From Brooklawnia sp032229645 (GTDB lineage: Bacteria; Actinomycetota; Actinomycetes; Propionibacteriales; Propionibacteriaceae), in NCBI GenBank assembly GCA_963722295.1, contig CAVRLB010000003.1:62001-126000 (forward strand): DNA of 64,000 bases. The letters are read 5' to 3'. Under the pieces are notes generated by a model. It ran no database searches, had not been told where the DNA came from, and saw only the letters and a program-made list of their open reading frames with translations. Each line of letters opens with the position of its first letter. The stretch's first letter is position 1. Made by a program: the position numbers and the translations under genes. Shown in pieces: positions 17,816 to 26,598 of the stretch.

Positions 17816-17833
17816 ATTGGTGGACGCGGGCAC

Positions 17834-19297
17834 TCATGACCAGCTGGTCGACAACGGCCTGCCCTCGTCGTAGCCGGACGATGACTGAACGCCGATCACC
17901 GCACGCTCTGTGAACTCCTCCAGCGTGCGCGCCCCGGCGTAGGTGCACGAGGAGCGCACGCCGGACGTGATCCAGTCGACCAGGTCCTCGACGCCCGGAC
18001 GCTGCGGATCGAGATACATCTTCGAGCTGCTGATGCCTTCCTCGAACAGCCCGGCCTTGGCGCGGTCGAAGCTCGACTGGCCGCGGGTACGGTTTCGTAC
18101 CGCGCGGGCGCTTGCCATTCCGAAGCTCTCCTTGTACGCCCTGCCATCCGGATCGTGGAACATATCACCGGTCGACTCGTAGGTGCCGGCGAACCAGCTA
18201 CCGATCATCACATTGCCGGCACCGGCGGCCAGCGCGAGAGCCACGTCACGCGGGTAGCGGACGCCGCCGTCGGCCCAGATCGCCCGGCCTTGAGCAGTGG
18301 CGGCCCGAGCGCATTCCAACACTGCGCTGAACTGCGGGCGCCCGACACCGGTCTGCATCCGGGTCGTACACATGGCGCCCGGCCCGACGCCGACCTTGAT
18401 GACATCGGCACCCGCCTCGATGAGGTCCGACGTGCCCTCGGCAGTTACCACGTTGCCGGCGACCAGGGGAGCCCGGCGTCCTGTCTCGGCCTCGAACCGA
18501 TCACGCACCGGGAGGACTGCGGTCAGTGCGTCGATCATGCGTTGCTGGTGGCCATGCGCGGTGTCCAGTACGAGCACATCGGCACCGGCCCTCAGCAGGG
18601 ATCCCGCTCGTCCGACCGAATCGCCGCTGATGCCGATCGCCACCGCGACCTTCAGCCGGCCCGCGACATCCAGGGCAGGACGATAGATAGCCGAACGCAA
18701 AGCGCCCTTGGCGGACATGACACCAATCAGCGAGCCGTCCGCATGCACCGAGACCGCTAACCGCTGCCGGTTCGCCGACAGCGTGTCGAAGACCTCCTTC
18801 GGGGTGGTATCGGGACCGACCAGGGCGAATCCGCTTGTCATTACCTCATGCACCTGAGCGTAGCGATCGACGCCCGCGGTGTCGGACTGGGTCACAAGGC
18901 CCAGCGGGACACGGTTCTCGTCGATCACCACGACCGCGCCGTGCGCGCGTTTGGGCATTAGATTGAGTGCCTCACCGACCGTGGTGCTCGCGGTGACAGT
19001 GACAGGGGTCTCGAAGAGCGTCGGTGCTGCCTTGACCCGGGTGATCGCCTGGGCGAGCACATCGACGGGGATGTCTTGCGGCAGTACCGCGAGTCCGCCG
19101 CGGCGGGCGATCGTCTCGGCCATTCGGCGTCCCGAAATGGCTGTCATATTCGCCACCACCAACGGCAGCGGCAGGTCGATGCCGTCGGTGGAGGTCAGGT
19201 CGACATCCAATCGGGAGGTTACGGTGCTGCGGTTGGGTGCCATGAAGACGTCATGGTAGGTGAGGTCGTAGGCAGGCCTATTGGTGAGAAAGCGCAC
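17834..19297 (-). CDS. guaB1: GuaB1-family IMP dehydrogenase-related protein (GMP reductase type)
   Basis: A 487-residue IMPDH/GMPR-superfamily TIM barrel with an inserted pair of CBS domains (about 95-210, seen as GLVTQSDTAGVDRYAQ and SLIGVMSAKGALRSAI). The catalytic loop is GVGPGAMCTTRMQTGVG with the active Cys, and the barrel signature GNVVTAEGTSDLIEAGADVIKVG is intact. Opening VRFLTNRPAYDLTYHDVFMAP is the GuaB1 pattern, and GTG 19297 is chosen on that basis. In mycobacteria GuaB1 was shown to be a GMP reductase, so purine salvage from GMP to IMP is the likely role. Confidence 0.87.
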   Translation of the reverse strand: MRFLTNRPAYDLTYHDVFMAPNRSTVTSRLDVDLTSTDGIDLPLPLVVANMTAISGRRMAETIARRGGLAVLPQDIPVDVLAQAITRVKAAPTLFETPVTVTASTTVGEALNLMPKRAHGAVVVIDENRVPLGLVTQSDTAGVDRYAQVHEVMTSGFALVGPDTTPKEVFDTLSANRQRLAVSVHADGSLIGVMSAKGALRSAIYRPALDVAGRLKVAVAIGISGDSVGRAGSLLRAGADVLVLDTAHGHQQRMIDALTAVLPVRDRFEAETGRRAPLVAGNVVTAEGTSDLIEAGADVIKVGVGPGAMCTTRMQTGVGRPQFSAVLECARAATAQGRAIWADGGVRYPRDVALALAAGAGNVMIGSWFAGTYESTGDMFHDPDGRAYKESFGMASARAVRNRTRGQSSFDRAKAGLFEEGISSSKMYLDPQRPGVEDLVDWITSGVRSSCTYAGARTLEEFTERAVIGVQSSSGYDEGRPLSTSWS

Positions 19298-19481
19298 GTG
19301 TCCATTGTCCAAGGCTGCGCAAATGGCGGCCACCGCGTTCATGGATTCGCCGCAGATCTCGATGTGACGCGCCGAGAGGTGGAGCCGAGGTATGACCTTG
19401 ACGGCGCGACGCGATAACATCCCTATCACCAGACATGACGCAGCCAACGATGGGCGGCGGCCGGCGAGGTGAGGAAGAATC

Positions 19482-19970
19482 ATGAGTGCGAACGCTTCGG
19501 CACCTTCCACGTCCGATGACGTGCTGAAAGTGGTCATTTACTCGGACGACCGGCTCGTCCGCGAGCAGATCAAGCTTGCTCTCGGCCGCAAGATCGCTTC
19601 CGATCTGCCCGAGGTAGAGATCACCGAATTCGCTACAGCGGATGCCCTGCTGAAGACACTCGACAAGGAGAAGTTCGACGCGGCCGTCTTCGACGGGGAG
19701 GCCCGTCCGGGTGGAATGGGCGTCTCGCACCAGATGCGTGACGAGATTCCGGGGTGCCCTCCCGTGGTCCTGCTGATCGCCCGAGCTGCGGACGCCTGGA
19801 TGGCCACCTGGTCACGAGCAGAGGGCATTTCGCCTTACCCCGTTGATCCGATTCGGTTGCCGGACGATGTGGCCCGGGTGGTGCGCAATGCTCGCAGCGG
19901 TCGCACCGATGCGCTCTCGTCGTCGTTGGTCGAGCCAGGTGTGGGCAGCCGTCACCCTATCGCGGAGTAG
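19482..19970 (+). CDS. Receiver-like (pseudo-response-regulator) protein
   Basis: A 162-residue protein: VVIYSDDRLVREQIKLALGRK resembles the first strand and helix of CheY-like receivers, and KFDAAVFDGEARPGGMGVSHQMRDEIP resembles the strand carrying the phospho-accepting Asp (VFDGE). There is no output domain. Similar stand-alone proteins are conserved in Actinobacteria. AGGAAG lies upstream of the ATG. It precedes trpD by 80 bases on the same strand. Phosphorylation and partner are unknown. Confidence 0.7.
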   Translation: MSANASAPSTSDDVLKVVIYSDDRLVREQIKLALGRKIASDLPEVEITEFATADALLKTLDKEKFDAAVFDGEARPGGMGVSHQMRDEIPGCPPVVLLIARAADAWMATWSRAEGISPYPVDPIRLPDDVARVVRNARSGRTDALSSSLVEPGVGSRHPIAE

Positions 19971-20050
19971 TCGCCTCCCAGAGCGAGAGCAGGCCCCATC
20001 AATCCGGACGCATTGCGGCGTCGCCGGGACACGGGGATAATGTTGCGAAC

Positions 20051-21100
20051 ATGAATCTCACGTGGCCCGATGTCTTGACCAGTCTCGTCCGTGGCGAGGA
20101 CATGGCTGCCGAGACGACCCGATGGGCGATCAACGAGATCTTGTCGGGTAACGCGACGTCGGCGCAGATGGCGGCGTTCATGGTCGCGCTGAGGGCCAAG
20201 GGTGAGACGGTCGCGGAGATCAATGCGCTGGCCACGGGGATGCTTGACAAGGCGACTCCCATCAAGCTTCCGACCGATGCTGTCGACGTGGTCGGTTCCG
20301 GTGGCGATCGGGCCAACACGGTCAACATCTCCACGATGGCGGCGATCGTCGCCGCGTCCGCGGGCGCCAAGGTGATCAAGCATGGCAATCGCGCGGCCAG
20401 CTCGATGAGCGGCACCGCCGACTGCCTGGAAGCGCTTGGCGTGGCACTGAACGTGCAGCCCGCCCGTCAGCGCGAGGTCTTCGACGAATGCGGGCTGGTC
20501 TTCTTGTTCGCGCCGCAGTACCACGCCTCGTTGCGGCATACCGCGCCGGTTCGCAAGGAACTGGGCATTCAGACCACCTTCAACTTCCTCGGGCCGCTGG
20601 CCAATCCCGCTCGTCCGCAGGCACAGGCGATCGGCGTAGCCAACTTGCAGTTGGCCGACCTTGTCGCCGGTGTGCTGGCGGCTCGCGGCAACCGTGGGCT
20701 GGTCTTCCATGGCGAGGACGGCCTAGACGAGCTGACAACCACCACGTCGTCCGACATCTGGCTGATCAGCGGCAGCCAGGTTGCTCGGACCGAGCTCGAT
20801 CCTGCCGATTTGGGGCTCACCCCTGCTCAGCCTGCTGATCTGGTTGGCGGCAAGCCCGAGTTCAATGCGCAGGTCGCCAGGGATGTCTTTGGCGGTGCGA
20901 CCGGCCCGGTCCGCGACGTCGTCCTGGTCAATTCTGCGGCGGCGCTGTTGGCCTTCGAAGGCCCCGACCTGACAGTGCCAGTCGCCGATCAGCTGCGCGC
21001 AAAGGTCGACCGAGCCGCGCAGGCTATCGATCGGGGCCTGACGATGGCTTTGCTCGATCGCTGGATTCAGGCTACTCAGCGGGCAGTGACCGGCAACTGA
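20051..21100 (+). CDS. trpD: Anthranilate phosphoribosyltransferase
   Basis: A 349-residue enzyme of tryptophan synthesis joining anthranilate and PRPP. The PRPP-binding loop is GSGGDRANTVNIST (the usual GTGGD with Ser), followed by AKVIKHGNRAASSMSGTAD and the KELGIQTTFNFLGPLANPA segment, all diagnostic. The gene is separate from other trp genes, as is common in Actinobacteria. It ends convergently with the prepilin peptidase gene. Confidence 0.93.
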   Translation: MNLTWPDVLTSLVRGEDMAAETTRWAINEILSGNATSAQMAAFMVALRAKGETVAEINALATGMLDKATPIKLPTDAVDVVGSGGDRANTVNISTMAAIVAASAGAKVIKHGNRAASSMSGTADCLEALGVALNVQPARQREVFDECGLVFLFAPQYHASLRHTAPVRKELGIQTTFNFLGPLANPARPQAQAIGVANLQLADLVAGVLAARGNRGLVFHGEDGLDELTTTTSSDIWLISGSQVARTELDPADLGLTPAQPADLVGGKPEFNAQVARDVFGGATGPVRDVVLVNSAAALLAFEGPDLTVPVADQLRAKVDRAAQAIDRGLTMALLDRWIQATQRAVTGN

Positions 21101-21153
21101 GCCTGGCGCGCGTGGCCTTCTGGGTCCTGGATGCCGCGCCTAGTGCAGGACGG

Positions 21154-21867
21154 TCAATCAGGTGTCATCGGGACGACGCCGCCAGCTGCCAGCCACACCC
21201 ACGCGAGCCACGGGCCCAGCCATAGACCTGGGCCATAGGGAAAGGCTCGTCCGAGCGGCGATGGATGGTGACGGCGCCATAGCACCGTGCCCAGACCCCA
21301 GCATGCCGCCGCGAGGGATCCGCCGAAGACTCCCAGGAACCACCATTGCGCTGAGCCCATCGCGGTCAATCCTCCCATCAGCCCGGCCAGCCGTACATCG
21401 CCGAAGCCGAGCGAGTTGCTCAGCCGCCATAGCACCCAGAAGAGCGCCCAGGCCACGCCGGCGCCGATCATCGTGCGGAGCACGGCGGAGGGCCACCAGC
21501 GCGGGTCCACGATCACCCCGGTCGCCAAGGCCGCAGCCAGGCAGATCGCGGTGAACCTCGTAGCACGGATAGGCAGCCAGGTCGTGCGGGCATCCACCCA
21601 AGCCAGCACGAGGCCTGCGGCGGCCCACACGACCCAGGCCGGACGCAGCGCCGCCGGCAATCCGGCGATAGGCAGACACAAGACGAAAGCCAGCAGGCCG
21701 AGCAAGACGATCACAGCGGGACGCATGAGCCCGGCGTACCGCGGTTTGTGCTCGACATCTTGTTCGTCGTCACCGGGCTCCGGATGCTTGGCCACGATGA
21801 TCAGCTGAGCGGCCACCAGCACCAATGCCACGCCGCCCAACAACAACCAGTTCGGCACGGCGCTCAT
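21154..21867 (-). CDS. Prepilin peptidase (A24 family), short form
   Basis: A 237-residue integral membrane protein with about seven hydrophobic segments. The two aspartates of the A24 aspartic protease active site are visible in WVDARTTWLP and GFGDVRLAGL. The N-terminal methylase domain and its CxxC zinc motifs are missing, as in the short archaeal/actinobacterial forms. Such enzymes cleave class III signal peptides of type IV pilins or Tad (Flp) pili. No pilin or secretion ATPase is nearby. The start ATG overlaps the HTH protein stop (ATGA), so the two are coupled. Confidence 0.8.
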   Translation of the reverse strand: MSAVPNWLLLGGVALVLVAAQLIIVAKHPEPGDDEQDVEHKPRYAGLMRPAVIVLLGLLAFVLCLPIAGLPAALRPAWVVWAAAGLVLAWVDARTTWLPIRATRFTAICLAAALATGVIVDPRWWPSAVLRTMIGAGVAWALFWVLWRLSNSLGFGDVRLAGLMGGLTAMGSAQWWFLGVFGGSLAAACWGLGTVLWRRHHPSPLGRAFPYGPGLWLGPWLAWVWLAAGGVVPMTPD

Positions 21868-22415
21868 CGATCGAACCGTGATGCGGGGGCCTTGTCGCGC
21901 AGAGCCACTTGTGGATCGATTCCCCACACCTCGCAGGCAGCCTCGGTGCGCAGCAGCTGCAGTCGTGAACACCAGGCGGCTTCTCCGGCCATCAATGTGC
22001 GGATGGCCAGCAAGTCAAGGCCACTGAATTCGGCGAGTTGATGGTTACTGCAGCCGGCCATCGCCAGCGACCACAGCAGCATCCGCGCGTGCTGCGGGTT
22101 TGCCGGTTCTTGTCGTAGGTACGCCAGCCGCCGATGATCGAGCCGAAACAACCGCTCGGCATCGGCCGCAGGCAGTGTCGTGGCCGGGTGACCGTCGTGT
22201 CCTCGCAAGAGCGCGAAAACGGTAGCGGACGACACACCGGCCGCGCGGGCGAGAACTCGCCACGGCAGGCCTGTATCGCTCATCAATTGACGGATCCAGG
22301 CGCGGAAGGGTTCTGCCTTGACGCCGCGGTGCGGCGCATCGAGCGCGGGCATCATGGCAGGAACGCGGTGGCGCCGGTGAGTAGCTGATGGGGCCTGTGG
22401 GGCTAAGACTGACAT
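21864..22415 (-). CDS. Helix-turn-helix protein coupled to the prepilin peptidase
   Basis: A 183-residue protein with an AGGAG site. Residues about 40-80 (RQLMSDTGLPWRVLARAAGVSSATVFALLRG) fit an XRE/lambda-repressor-like HTH. The remainder is helical (RMLLWSLAMAGCSNHQLAEFSGL, a second HTH-like stretch, then RLQLLRTEAACEVWGID). Probably a DNA-binding regulator of its own operon. Four 21-bp phased boxes lie 96-168 bases upstream of its start. Family assignment is by motif shape only. Confidence 0.6.
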   Translation of the reverse strand: MSVLAPQAPSATHRRHRVPAMMPALDAPHRGVKAEPFRAWIRQLMSDTGLPWRVLARAAGVSSATVFALLRGHDGHPATTLPAADAERLFRLDHRRLAYLRQEPANPQHARMLLWSLAMAGCSNHQLAEFSGLDLLAIRTLMAGEAAWCSRLQLLRTEAACEVWGIDPQVALRDKAPASRFDR

Positions 22416-22510
22416 CGTGTCTCCTGAGGGTGAGGGAGCCGCGGCTCAATATCGCTGTGAGACCAACTACAGCCGAACGGTTCAGCATCTGACAAGCAGG
22501 TGAGGATCAA

Positions 22511-22583
22511 CGGACAACACATTCCCAGAAGCGGACAACACCTTCTCGGTCTCGGACAACACCCGGCTGCCATCAGACAACAC
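22511..22583. repeat. Four CGGACAACAC boxes at exact 21-bp spacing
   Basis: CGGACAACAC occurs at 22511, 22532 and 22553, and CAGACAACAC at 22574. Every step is 21 bp, two turns of B-DNA, and the bases between the boxes are not conserved. A degenerate half-copy (CTGACAAGC) may sit at 22489. On the minus strand, the direction of the downstream operon, the box reads GTGTTGTCCG. This is the layout of an operator or iteron array that places several protein copies on one face of the helix. Confidence 0.7.
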
Positions 22584-22648
22584 TCGCCGGAGGACTCGCT
22601 CGTACCCGCGCGCTTGCAGGCGGCCCATCATTCGCCGCCTAGAACCAA

Positions 22649-22687
22649 GCGGGGCCGGACCAATGCTCGCGCACCGTCCGGCCCCGC
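22649..22687 (-). terminator. GC-rich inverted repeat, probable terminator
   Basis: A perfect 12-bp stem (22649-22660 with 22676-22687, core GGGGCCGGAC) encloses a 15-base loop. It lies about 60 bases after the stop of the minus-strand sunset-domain gene. The bases after it on that strand are only weakly T-rich (CTTGGTTCT), so efficiency is uncertain. Confidence 0.6.
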
Positions 22688-22748
22688 CGTCGACCAGCTA
22701 TCGGTCAGTTTCTCATCGGGTCAACACCATCGACTCAGTCTCATCGGA

Positions 22749-23663
22749 TCAGCGCAGTGCCTTGGTGAACCCGGCGGCGAGGGCGGCCTCCTCGCTGTTG
22801 AACCAGACATCTGCGTTCGTGCGCTCGTAGCCCGCGGCCTGGGGCGTGTGGAACTTCATCGAGCGCTCGTTGCCCTTGATGACGTAGCCTTCCGGGGGCT
22901 CGGTTCCAACGTAGGCACCCTCGCCGAAGCCTTCAGCCGGCTCGGGCTCGGCCGGCCCGCCTTCAGCGATCATGTCTTCTTCAGCGAACTCGTCCTCGTC
23001 GTCGGGCTCTGTATCGGGCTCGGATGCGAACGGGTTCTCGCCCCACGAATCCTCAATGTCGGAGTCCGGGCTCGTGGGCTGCTGCGGCGACCAGCCGTCG
23101 TCGCTGTTGCCCAAGACACGGCGCACCGCGACAACGATGGCACCCACCACAGCGGCGATACCAATGATGGTGAACAAGCGAGAGATCAGGCGGCTCTTGT
23201 GCGGCTGCTCGATTGCTTCGTGAACGACGACCGGCTCAGGCAGTTGCAGATCGCCGCGCAACGCGGCCAGGGTTGAGCGCCCGCGCTTGGAGGCCTCGAC
23301 CACCGACGGATTCTCGTTGGCTTGCTCCCAGAACTCTTGCAGCTTCGGGTACCAGTCGTGCTGCACCTTGTCAGAGACGGTTTCGTAGGCCTGGGCGACG
23401 GTCGGCTGAATTCGCTCGACCACCTCTTCGACCTTGGGGGAGATGCGCTCGCGGGCATCCTCGAGGGCTGGGCCAACATATTCGGCTGCTTGGCGGCCGA
23501 GATCTGCGGCCTGTTGGCTCAGGTCGGCGACCTGGCGGCCTGCTTGTTTGGCGATCGGGGTCACATAGCTGACGGCCTCGTCGAAGGCGTTGCTGCCTTG
23601 CTCAAGCGCCTCTTCGGTGGCGCGTCGGGCCGCCGCGCGGGCATTCTTGCACTTGCAGGACAT
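22749..23663 (-). CDS. Membrane protein with C-terminal sunset domain
   Basis: A 304-residue protein. The N-terminal 160 residues are helical and apolipoprotein-like (repeated QQAADLGRQAAEY / ARERISPKVEEVVERI). One membrane helix follows at about 165-185 (LFTIIGIAAVVGAIVVAV), then a very acidic Pro/Glu stretch, and a C-terminal module beginning GNERSMKFHTP and ending VWFNSEEAALAAGF. That module matches the actinobacterial sunset domain found in channel-accessory (ArfC-like) proteins. A short Cys pair (SCKCK) opens the protein. GGAG precedes the ATG. Function unknown; probably an envelope tether. Confidence 0.75.
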   Translation of the reverse strand: MSCKCKNARAAARRATEEALEQGSNAFDEAVSYVTPIAKQAGRQVADLSQQAADLGRQAAEYVGPALEDARERISPKVEEVVERIQPTVAQAYETVSDKVQHDWYPKLQEFWEQANENPSVVEASKRGRSTLAALRGDLQLPEPVVVHEAIEQPHKSRLISRLFTIIGIAAVVGAIVVAVRRVLGNSDDGWSPQQPTSPDSDIEDSWGENPFASEPDTEPDDEDEFAEEDMIAEGGPAEPEPAEGFGEGAYVGTEPPEGYVIKGNERSMKFHTPQAAGYERTNADVWFNSEEAALAAGFTKALR

Positions 23664-23887
23664 GTTCTCTCCGTTTCATTGCTGGGCTCGTAGTCGAGCT
23701 GCTCGTGATCGAGCGGGAGGACCCGGCTTGCGGACAGTGCCCGCGGCCGGAGGGTCCTTACGGTCAACGCTACGTGTTCAGCCCAGAGCTGGACGCAGAA
23801 CCGGGCAAAAGCAGGGGGAGTGTTCAGGGCTTCTGCAAAGATGGGTGACGCAAGCGTCAACACGCAATTCCCGAAAGGTGGGTACGC

Positions 23888-24397
23888 ATGACCCAAGCCA
23901 CCCTGCACACCAACAGGGGCGATATCGTCATCGACTTATTCGACGATTACGCTCCGAAGACCGTCGCCAACTTCGTCGGTCTCGCGGGCGGTACACGCGA
24001 GTACCGCGACCCGGTGGACGGCCAGACCAAGCAAGGCCCTTACTACGACGGCACGGTTTTTCATCGCGTCATCGACGGCTTCATGATTCAGGGCGGTGAC
24101 CCAACGGGCACCGGACGCGGCGGTCCCGGCTACACGTTCGCCGATGAGTTCTACCCCGACCTGGTCTTTGACCGCCCGTATCTGCTCGCGATGGCCAATG
24201 CCGGCGCCGGAACCAACGGTAGTCAGTTCTTCATCACGGTGGGTCCAACTCCGCATCTGAACCGTCGCCATTCGATCTTCGGGGAGGTTACCGATCCGGC
24301 CAGTCGCCAGGTAGTGGACGCGATCGCGTCGACCGCGACCAATCGGGCCGATCGTCCGCTCGAAGAAGTGGTGATCGACTCCGTCGAACTCGCCTGA
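23888..24397 (+). CDS. Cyclophilin-type peptidyl-prolyl cis-trans isomerase
   Basis: A 169-residue cytosolic cyclophilin that speeds proline isomerisation during folding. The active-site pattern is clear: YYDGTVFHRVIDGFMIQGGDPTG, then GSQFFITVGPTPHLNRRHSIFGEV. No signal peptide is present. AAAGGTGGG precedes the ATG. It shares a terminator with the convergent Lrp-type gene. Confidence 0.93.
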   Translation: MTQATLHTNRGDIVIDLFDDYAPKTVANFVGLAGGTREYRDPVDGQTKQGPYYDGTVFHRVIDGFMIQGGDPTGTGRGGPGYTFADEFYPDLVFDRPYLLAMANAGAGTNGSQFFITVGPTPHLNRRHSIFGEVTDPASRQVVDAIASTATNRADRPLEEVVIDSVELA

Positions 24398-24413
24398 GAC
24401 CGGTTCGGCATTC

Positions 24414-24450
24414 GCACAGGCTGCCGGTGAAACAAGCCGGTGGCCTGTGC
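24414..24450. terminator. Bidirectional terminator between cyclophilin and Lrp-type genes
   Basis: GCACAGGC (24414-24421) pairs with GCCTGTGC (24443-24450), and CCGG (24424-24427) with CCGG (24437-24440), across a two-base internal mismatch and a nine-base loop. It fills the 53-base gap between two convergent genes. Confidence 0.65.
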
Positions 24451-24732
24451 TCAGTCGCCGACGCCGATCGCGAAGGTGGCATCCAGATCGTGCTGGCTGT
24501 AGGCGCGGAAAGCGAGATGTGTCTCGGTCTGCCGCACGCCCGGCACCTTTGCCAGCGCATCGGAGACCACCGGCGCCACGTCGTCGAAGCTGTGCACCCG
24601 CACGATGGCGATCAGATCGATTCGCCCGGTGACCGAATAGACCTCACTGACACCGTCGATCGCGGCGATCTGCTCGGCCACCTCCGGAATCCGGTCATTG
24701 TCGACATGGACGAAGACGATTGCGGTGATCAT
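24451..24732 (-). CDS. Stand-alone Lrp/AsnC ligand-binding (RAM) domain protein
   Basis: A 93-residue protein consisting only of the alpha-beta sandwich effector domain of Lrp/AsnC regulators (AIVFVHVDNDRIPEVAEQIAAIDGVSEVYSVTGRIDL). The DNA-binding HTH is absent. Such stand-alone RAM proteins bind amino acids and form dimers or octamers; many Actinobacteria carry one near this type of context. It lies just downstream of the DEDD exonuclease gene on the same strand (45 bases apart). Confidence 0.87.
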   Translation of the reverse strand: MITAIVFVHVDNDRIPEVAEQIAAIDGVSEVYSVTGRIDLIAIVRVHSFDDVAPVVSDALAKVPGVRQTETHLAFRAYSQHDLDATFAIGVGD

Positions 24733-24777
24733 GGCTTGAGTCTAGTGCCGGTCATCGCGAGCCGCGTGACACGGGTT

Positions 24778-26553
24778 TCATGCGAATTCTGCGGCCGAAT
24801 CGTACGATCCGAGAGCGAGCCGGGGCAGATCGGCACCGTCGATCCCGCAGTGCAGCGGCATCGACCAGTCGCCGTCGATATCGATCAGCCTCACTCCCGG
24901 ACGCTCCAGCCAGGCCGCGATGCGCTCGGCCTCCTCAACAGAGGCCGATGGCATCCCGTGAGGAGATGGCAGCACCGTTTCGGCCATCCGGAGCGCCTCA
25001 TCAGCAGTAGTCAGCGGGTTGACACCGGCGGGAGCGGTAGCGGCGGCGGCGAGCCGGCCGAAGCGGACGACGTGGATCTGCCAGCCGGAATTGGGCGCCG
25101 GGGCCCCGACCCACTGGGCGGCGACGATCTGCCGGCAGCGCGAGAGACCGATGAGCCGGTGGAACCGCTGGGTGGTGGCGATATAGCCGCGCAACCTGCT
25201 GGTGAGTATCTCGGCCTGCTCATAGCGTTGCTGCGCCGACAATTCTGCGATGCGCTGCCCGATCAACGTCACGGTGGGACGCAGATCGCTGCTGAAGGCC
25301 TGCCGCACCCGCCCGGCGACCGCGGCGTAGCCCTCGGGATCGTTGCCCCGGCAGGGAGCCAGGCACTTGCCGAGCTCACCGAGGACGCAGCCTGCGCCGG
25401 CGGTCTTAGCGCCTATCCGCATGGTGCACTGGCGCAGCGGATAGGCGTCGTAGATCACCTGGCAGGCGTCCTGAGCGGCGGAGCGCGAACTGAACGGACC
25501 CCAGTAGTCCGCCTGATCGTCGGCGGGTGAACTGACGACCGACAGTCGTGGAAACCGCTCGCAGGTGAGCTTGATCCAGGCAACCTTGTCCTGGCGGCGG
25601 GAGCGGCGGTTGTAGCGCGGGCCATGAGCGGCAATCGTGCGCAGCTCGCGTACCTCGGCCTCCAACTCGGTGGCACAGACCACCGCGTCCACTCCGGTGG
25701 CCACCCGCACCATCTCGTCTATGCGCGGGCGGGTTTCGGACGAGGTGAAGTACGTGCGAACCCGGCGACGGATGTTGCTGGCCTTACCTACGTAGAGCAC
25801 CTGACGCGCCTGCCCGGGGCGTTGCGAATAGAAGGTGTAGACGCCCGGGGCTTCCGGCAATTCGGCGGCCCAGGTTCGCTTGGCGCGCCGCTGGGGTGAC
25901 ACCCGATGCTCGAACTCCTTGAGGTCCTCAATGGTCAGCACTCCAAGATTGCCGACCCGCTCCAGTAGCCCATGCAAGACATCGACGGTCGCGCGGGCAT
26001 CCGACAGCGCCCGGTGATTGGGCTGGGTGGCCGCGTGGAAATGATCGGCCAGCGTGTGCAGCTTGACGTTCGGCACTTCACCGGGCAACAGCGCTTGGCG
26101 GGCCAGCCCGACCGTGTCGACGATCGTGTGCCCGGGCCAGGGATAGCCCAACTGCTCGCAGGCACGCTTGAGGAAGCCGATGTCGAAGCGCGCATTGTGG
26201 GCCACCAGCACGGCGCCCCGGGAGAACTCCAGCCAACTGGGCAACACCTCGGCAAGCCTGGGTGCAACGTCGACCATCTGATTGGTGATGCCGGTGAGCA
26301 CGGCGATGAATCCCGGGATGTGAGTGCCGGGATTCACCAGTGTGCCGAACTCGCCGAGTACTTCGCCGCCGCGAACCTTGACCGCGCCGAATTCGGTGAT
26401 GGCGGCTTCTGGGCCCGAGCCGGTGGTTTCCAGGTCGACCACGCAGAAGACGGCTTCGTCCAGTGGTGTCCCGAGGTCGTCCAGGCTGGGCTGCAGCGCG
26501 GCCATCTGCGATGCGTAGGTCATGGCGCTGACGTTAACGCTCGGGGCTGACAT
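24778..26553 (-). CDS. DEDD exonuclease fused to a UvrC-like GIY-YIG domain
   Basis: A 591-residue fusion. Residues about 35-195 form a PolIII-epsilon-like DEDDh 3'-5' exonuclease (VVDLETTGSG, LVAHNARFDIGFL, HRALSDARAT). Residues about 225-310 form a GIY-YIG nuclease (GVYTFYSQ...VLYVGKASNIRRRV), followed by a UvrC-like segment (CVLGELGKCLAPC) and a C-terminal region of unclear fold. This layout is typical of an actinobacterial group related to Cho/UvrC; a role in DNA repair is inferred. The start could also be ATG 11 codons in (26523). Confidence 0.9.
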   Translation of the reverse strand: MSAPSVNVSAMTYASQMAALQPSLDDLGTPLDEAVFCVVDLETTGSGPEAAITEFGAVKVRGGEVLGEFGTLVNPGTHIPGFIAVLTGITNQMVDVAPRLAEVLPSWLEFSRGAVLVAHNARFDIGFLKRACEQLGYPWPGHTIVDTVGLARQALLPGEVPNVKLHTLADHFHAATQPNHRALSDARATVDVLHGLLERVGNLGVLTIEDLKEFEHRVSPQRRAKRTWAAELPEAPGVYTFYSQRPGQARQVLYVGKASNIRRRVRTYFTSSETRPRIDEMVRVATGVDAVVCATELEAEVRELRTIAAHGPRYNRRSRRQDKVAWIKLTCERFPRLSVVSSPADDQADYWGPFSSRSAAQDACQVIYDAYPLRQCTMRIGAKTAGAGCVLGELGKCLAPCRGNDPEGYAAVAGRVRQAFSSDLRPTVTLIGQRIAELSAQQRYEQAEILTSRLRGYIATTQRFHRLIGLSRCRQIVAAQWVGAPAPNSGWQIHVVRFGRLAAAATAPAGVNPLTTADEALRMAETVLPSPHGMPSASVEEAERIAAWLERPGVRLIDIDGDWSMPLHCGIDGADLPRLALGSYDSAAEFA

Positions 26554-26569
26554 TTTTCGCGGCCGGGGT

Positions 26570-26598
26570 TTGGCTATCGGGGGACCGTACCTTAGAAT
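26570..26598 (+). promoter_or_regulatory. Predicted sigma-70-type promoter of the M23 peptidase gene
   Basis: A -35 box TTGGCT (26570-26575, four of six consensus bases) and a -10 box TAGAAT (26593-26598, five of six) are separated by exactly 17 bp. Transcription would begin near 26605, giving a 5' leader of about 50 bases before ATG 26656. The -10 box overlaps a 10-bp tandem repeat. Confidence 0.55.

Larger units (their letters stand above)
22416..22748. promoter_or_regulatory. 333-bp spacer with phased boxes and a terminator hairpin
   Basis: No gene is supported here. The left part should hold the promoter of the minus-strand HTH/prepilin peptidase operon; the middle carries the phased CGGACAACAC boxes; the right part carries a long GC-rich inverted repeat that should terminate the sunset-domain gene. 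Both are listed separately. I see no other ordered element. Confidence 0.6.

Noticed and set aside
22511..22583. CRISPR array
   Set aside because: The repeat unit is only about 10 bp and the gaps 11 bp, far too short for CRISPR, and there are no cas genes.
24427..25530. Open frame of 367 codons on the plus strand
   Set aside because: It lies antisense to the DEDD/GIY-YIG gene and shows no domain pattern.
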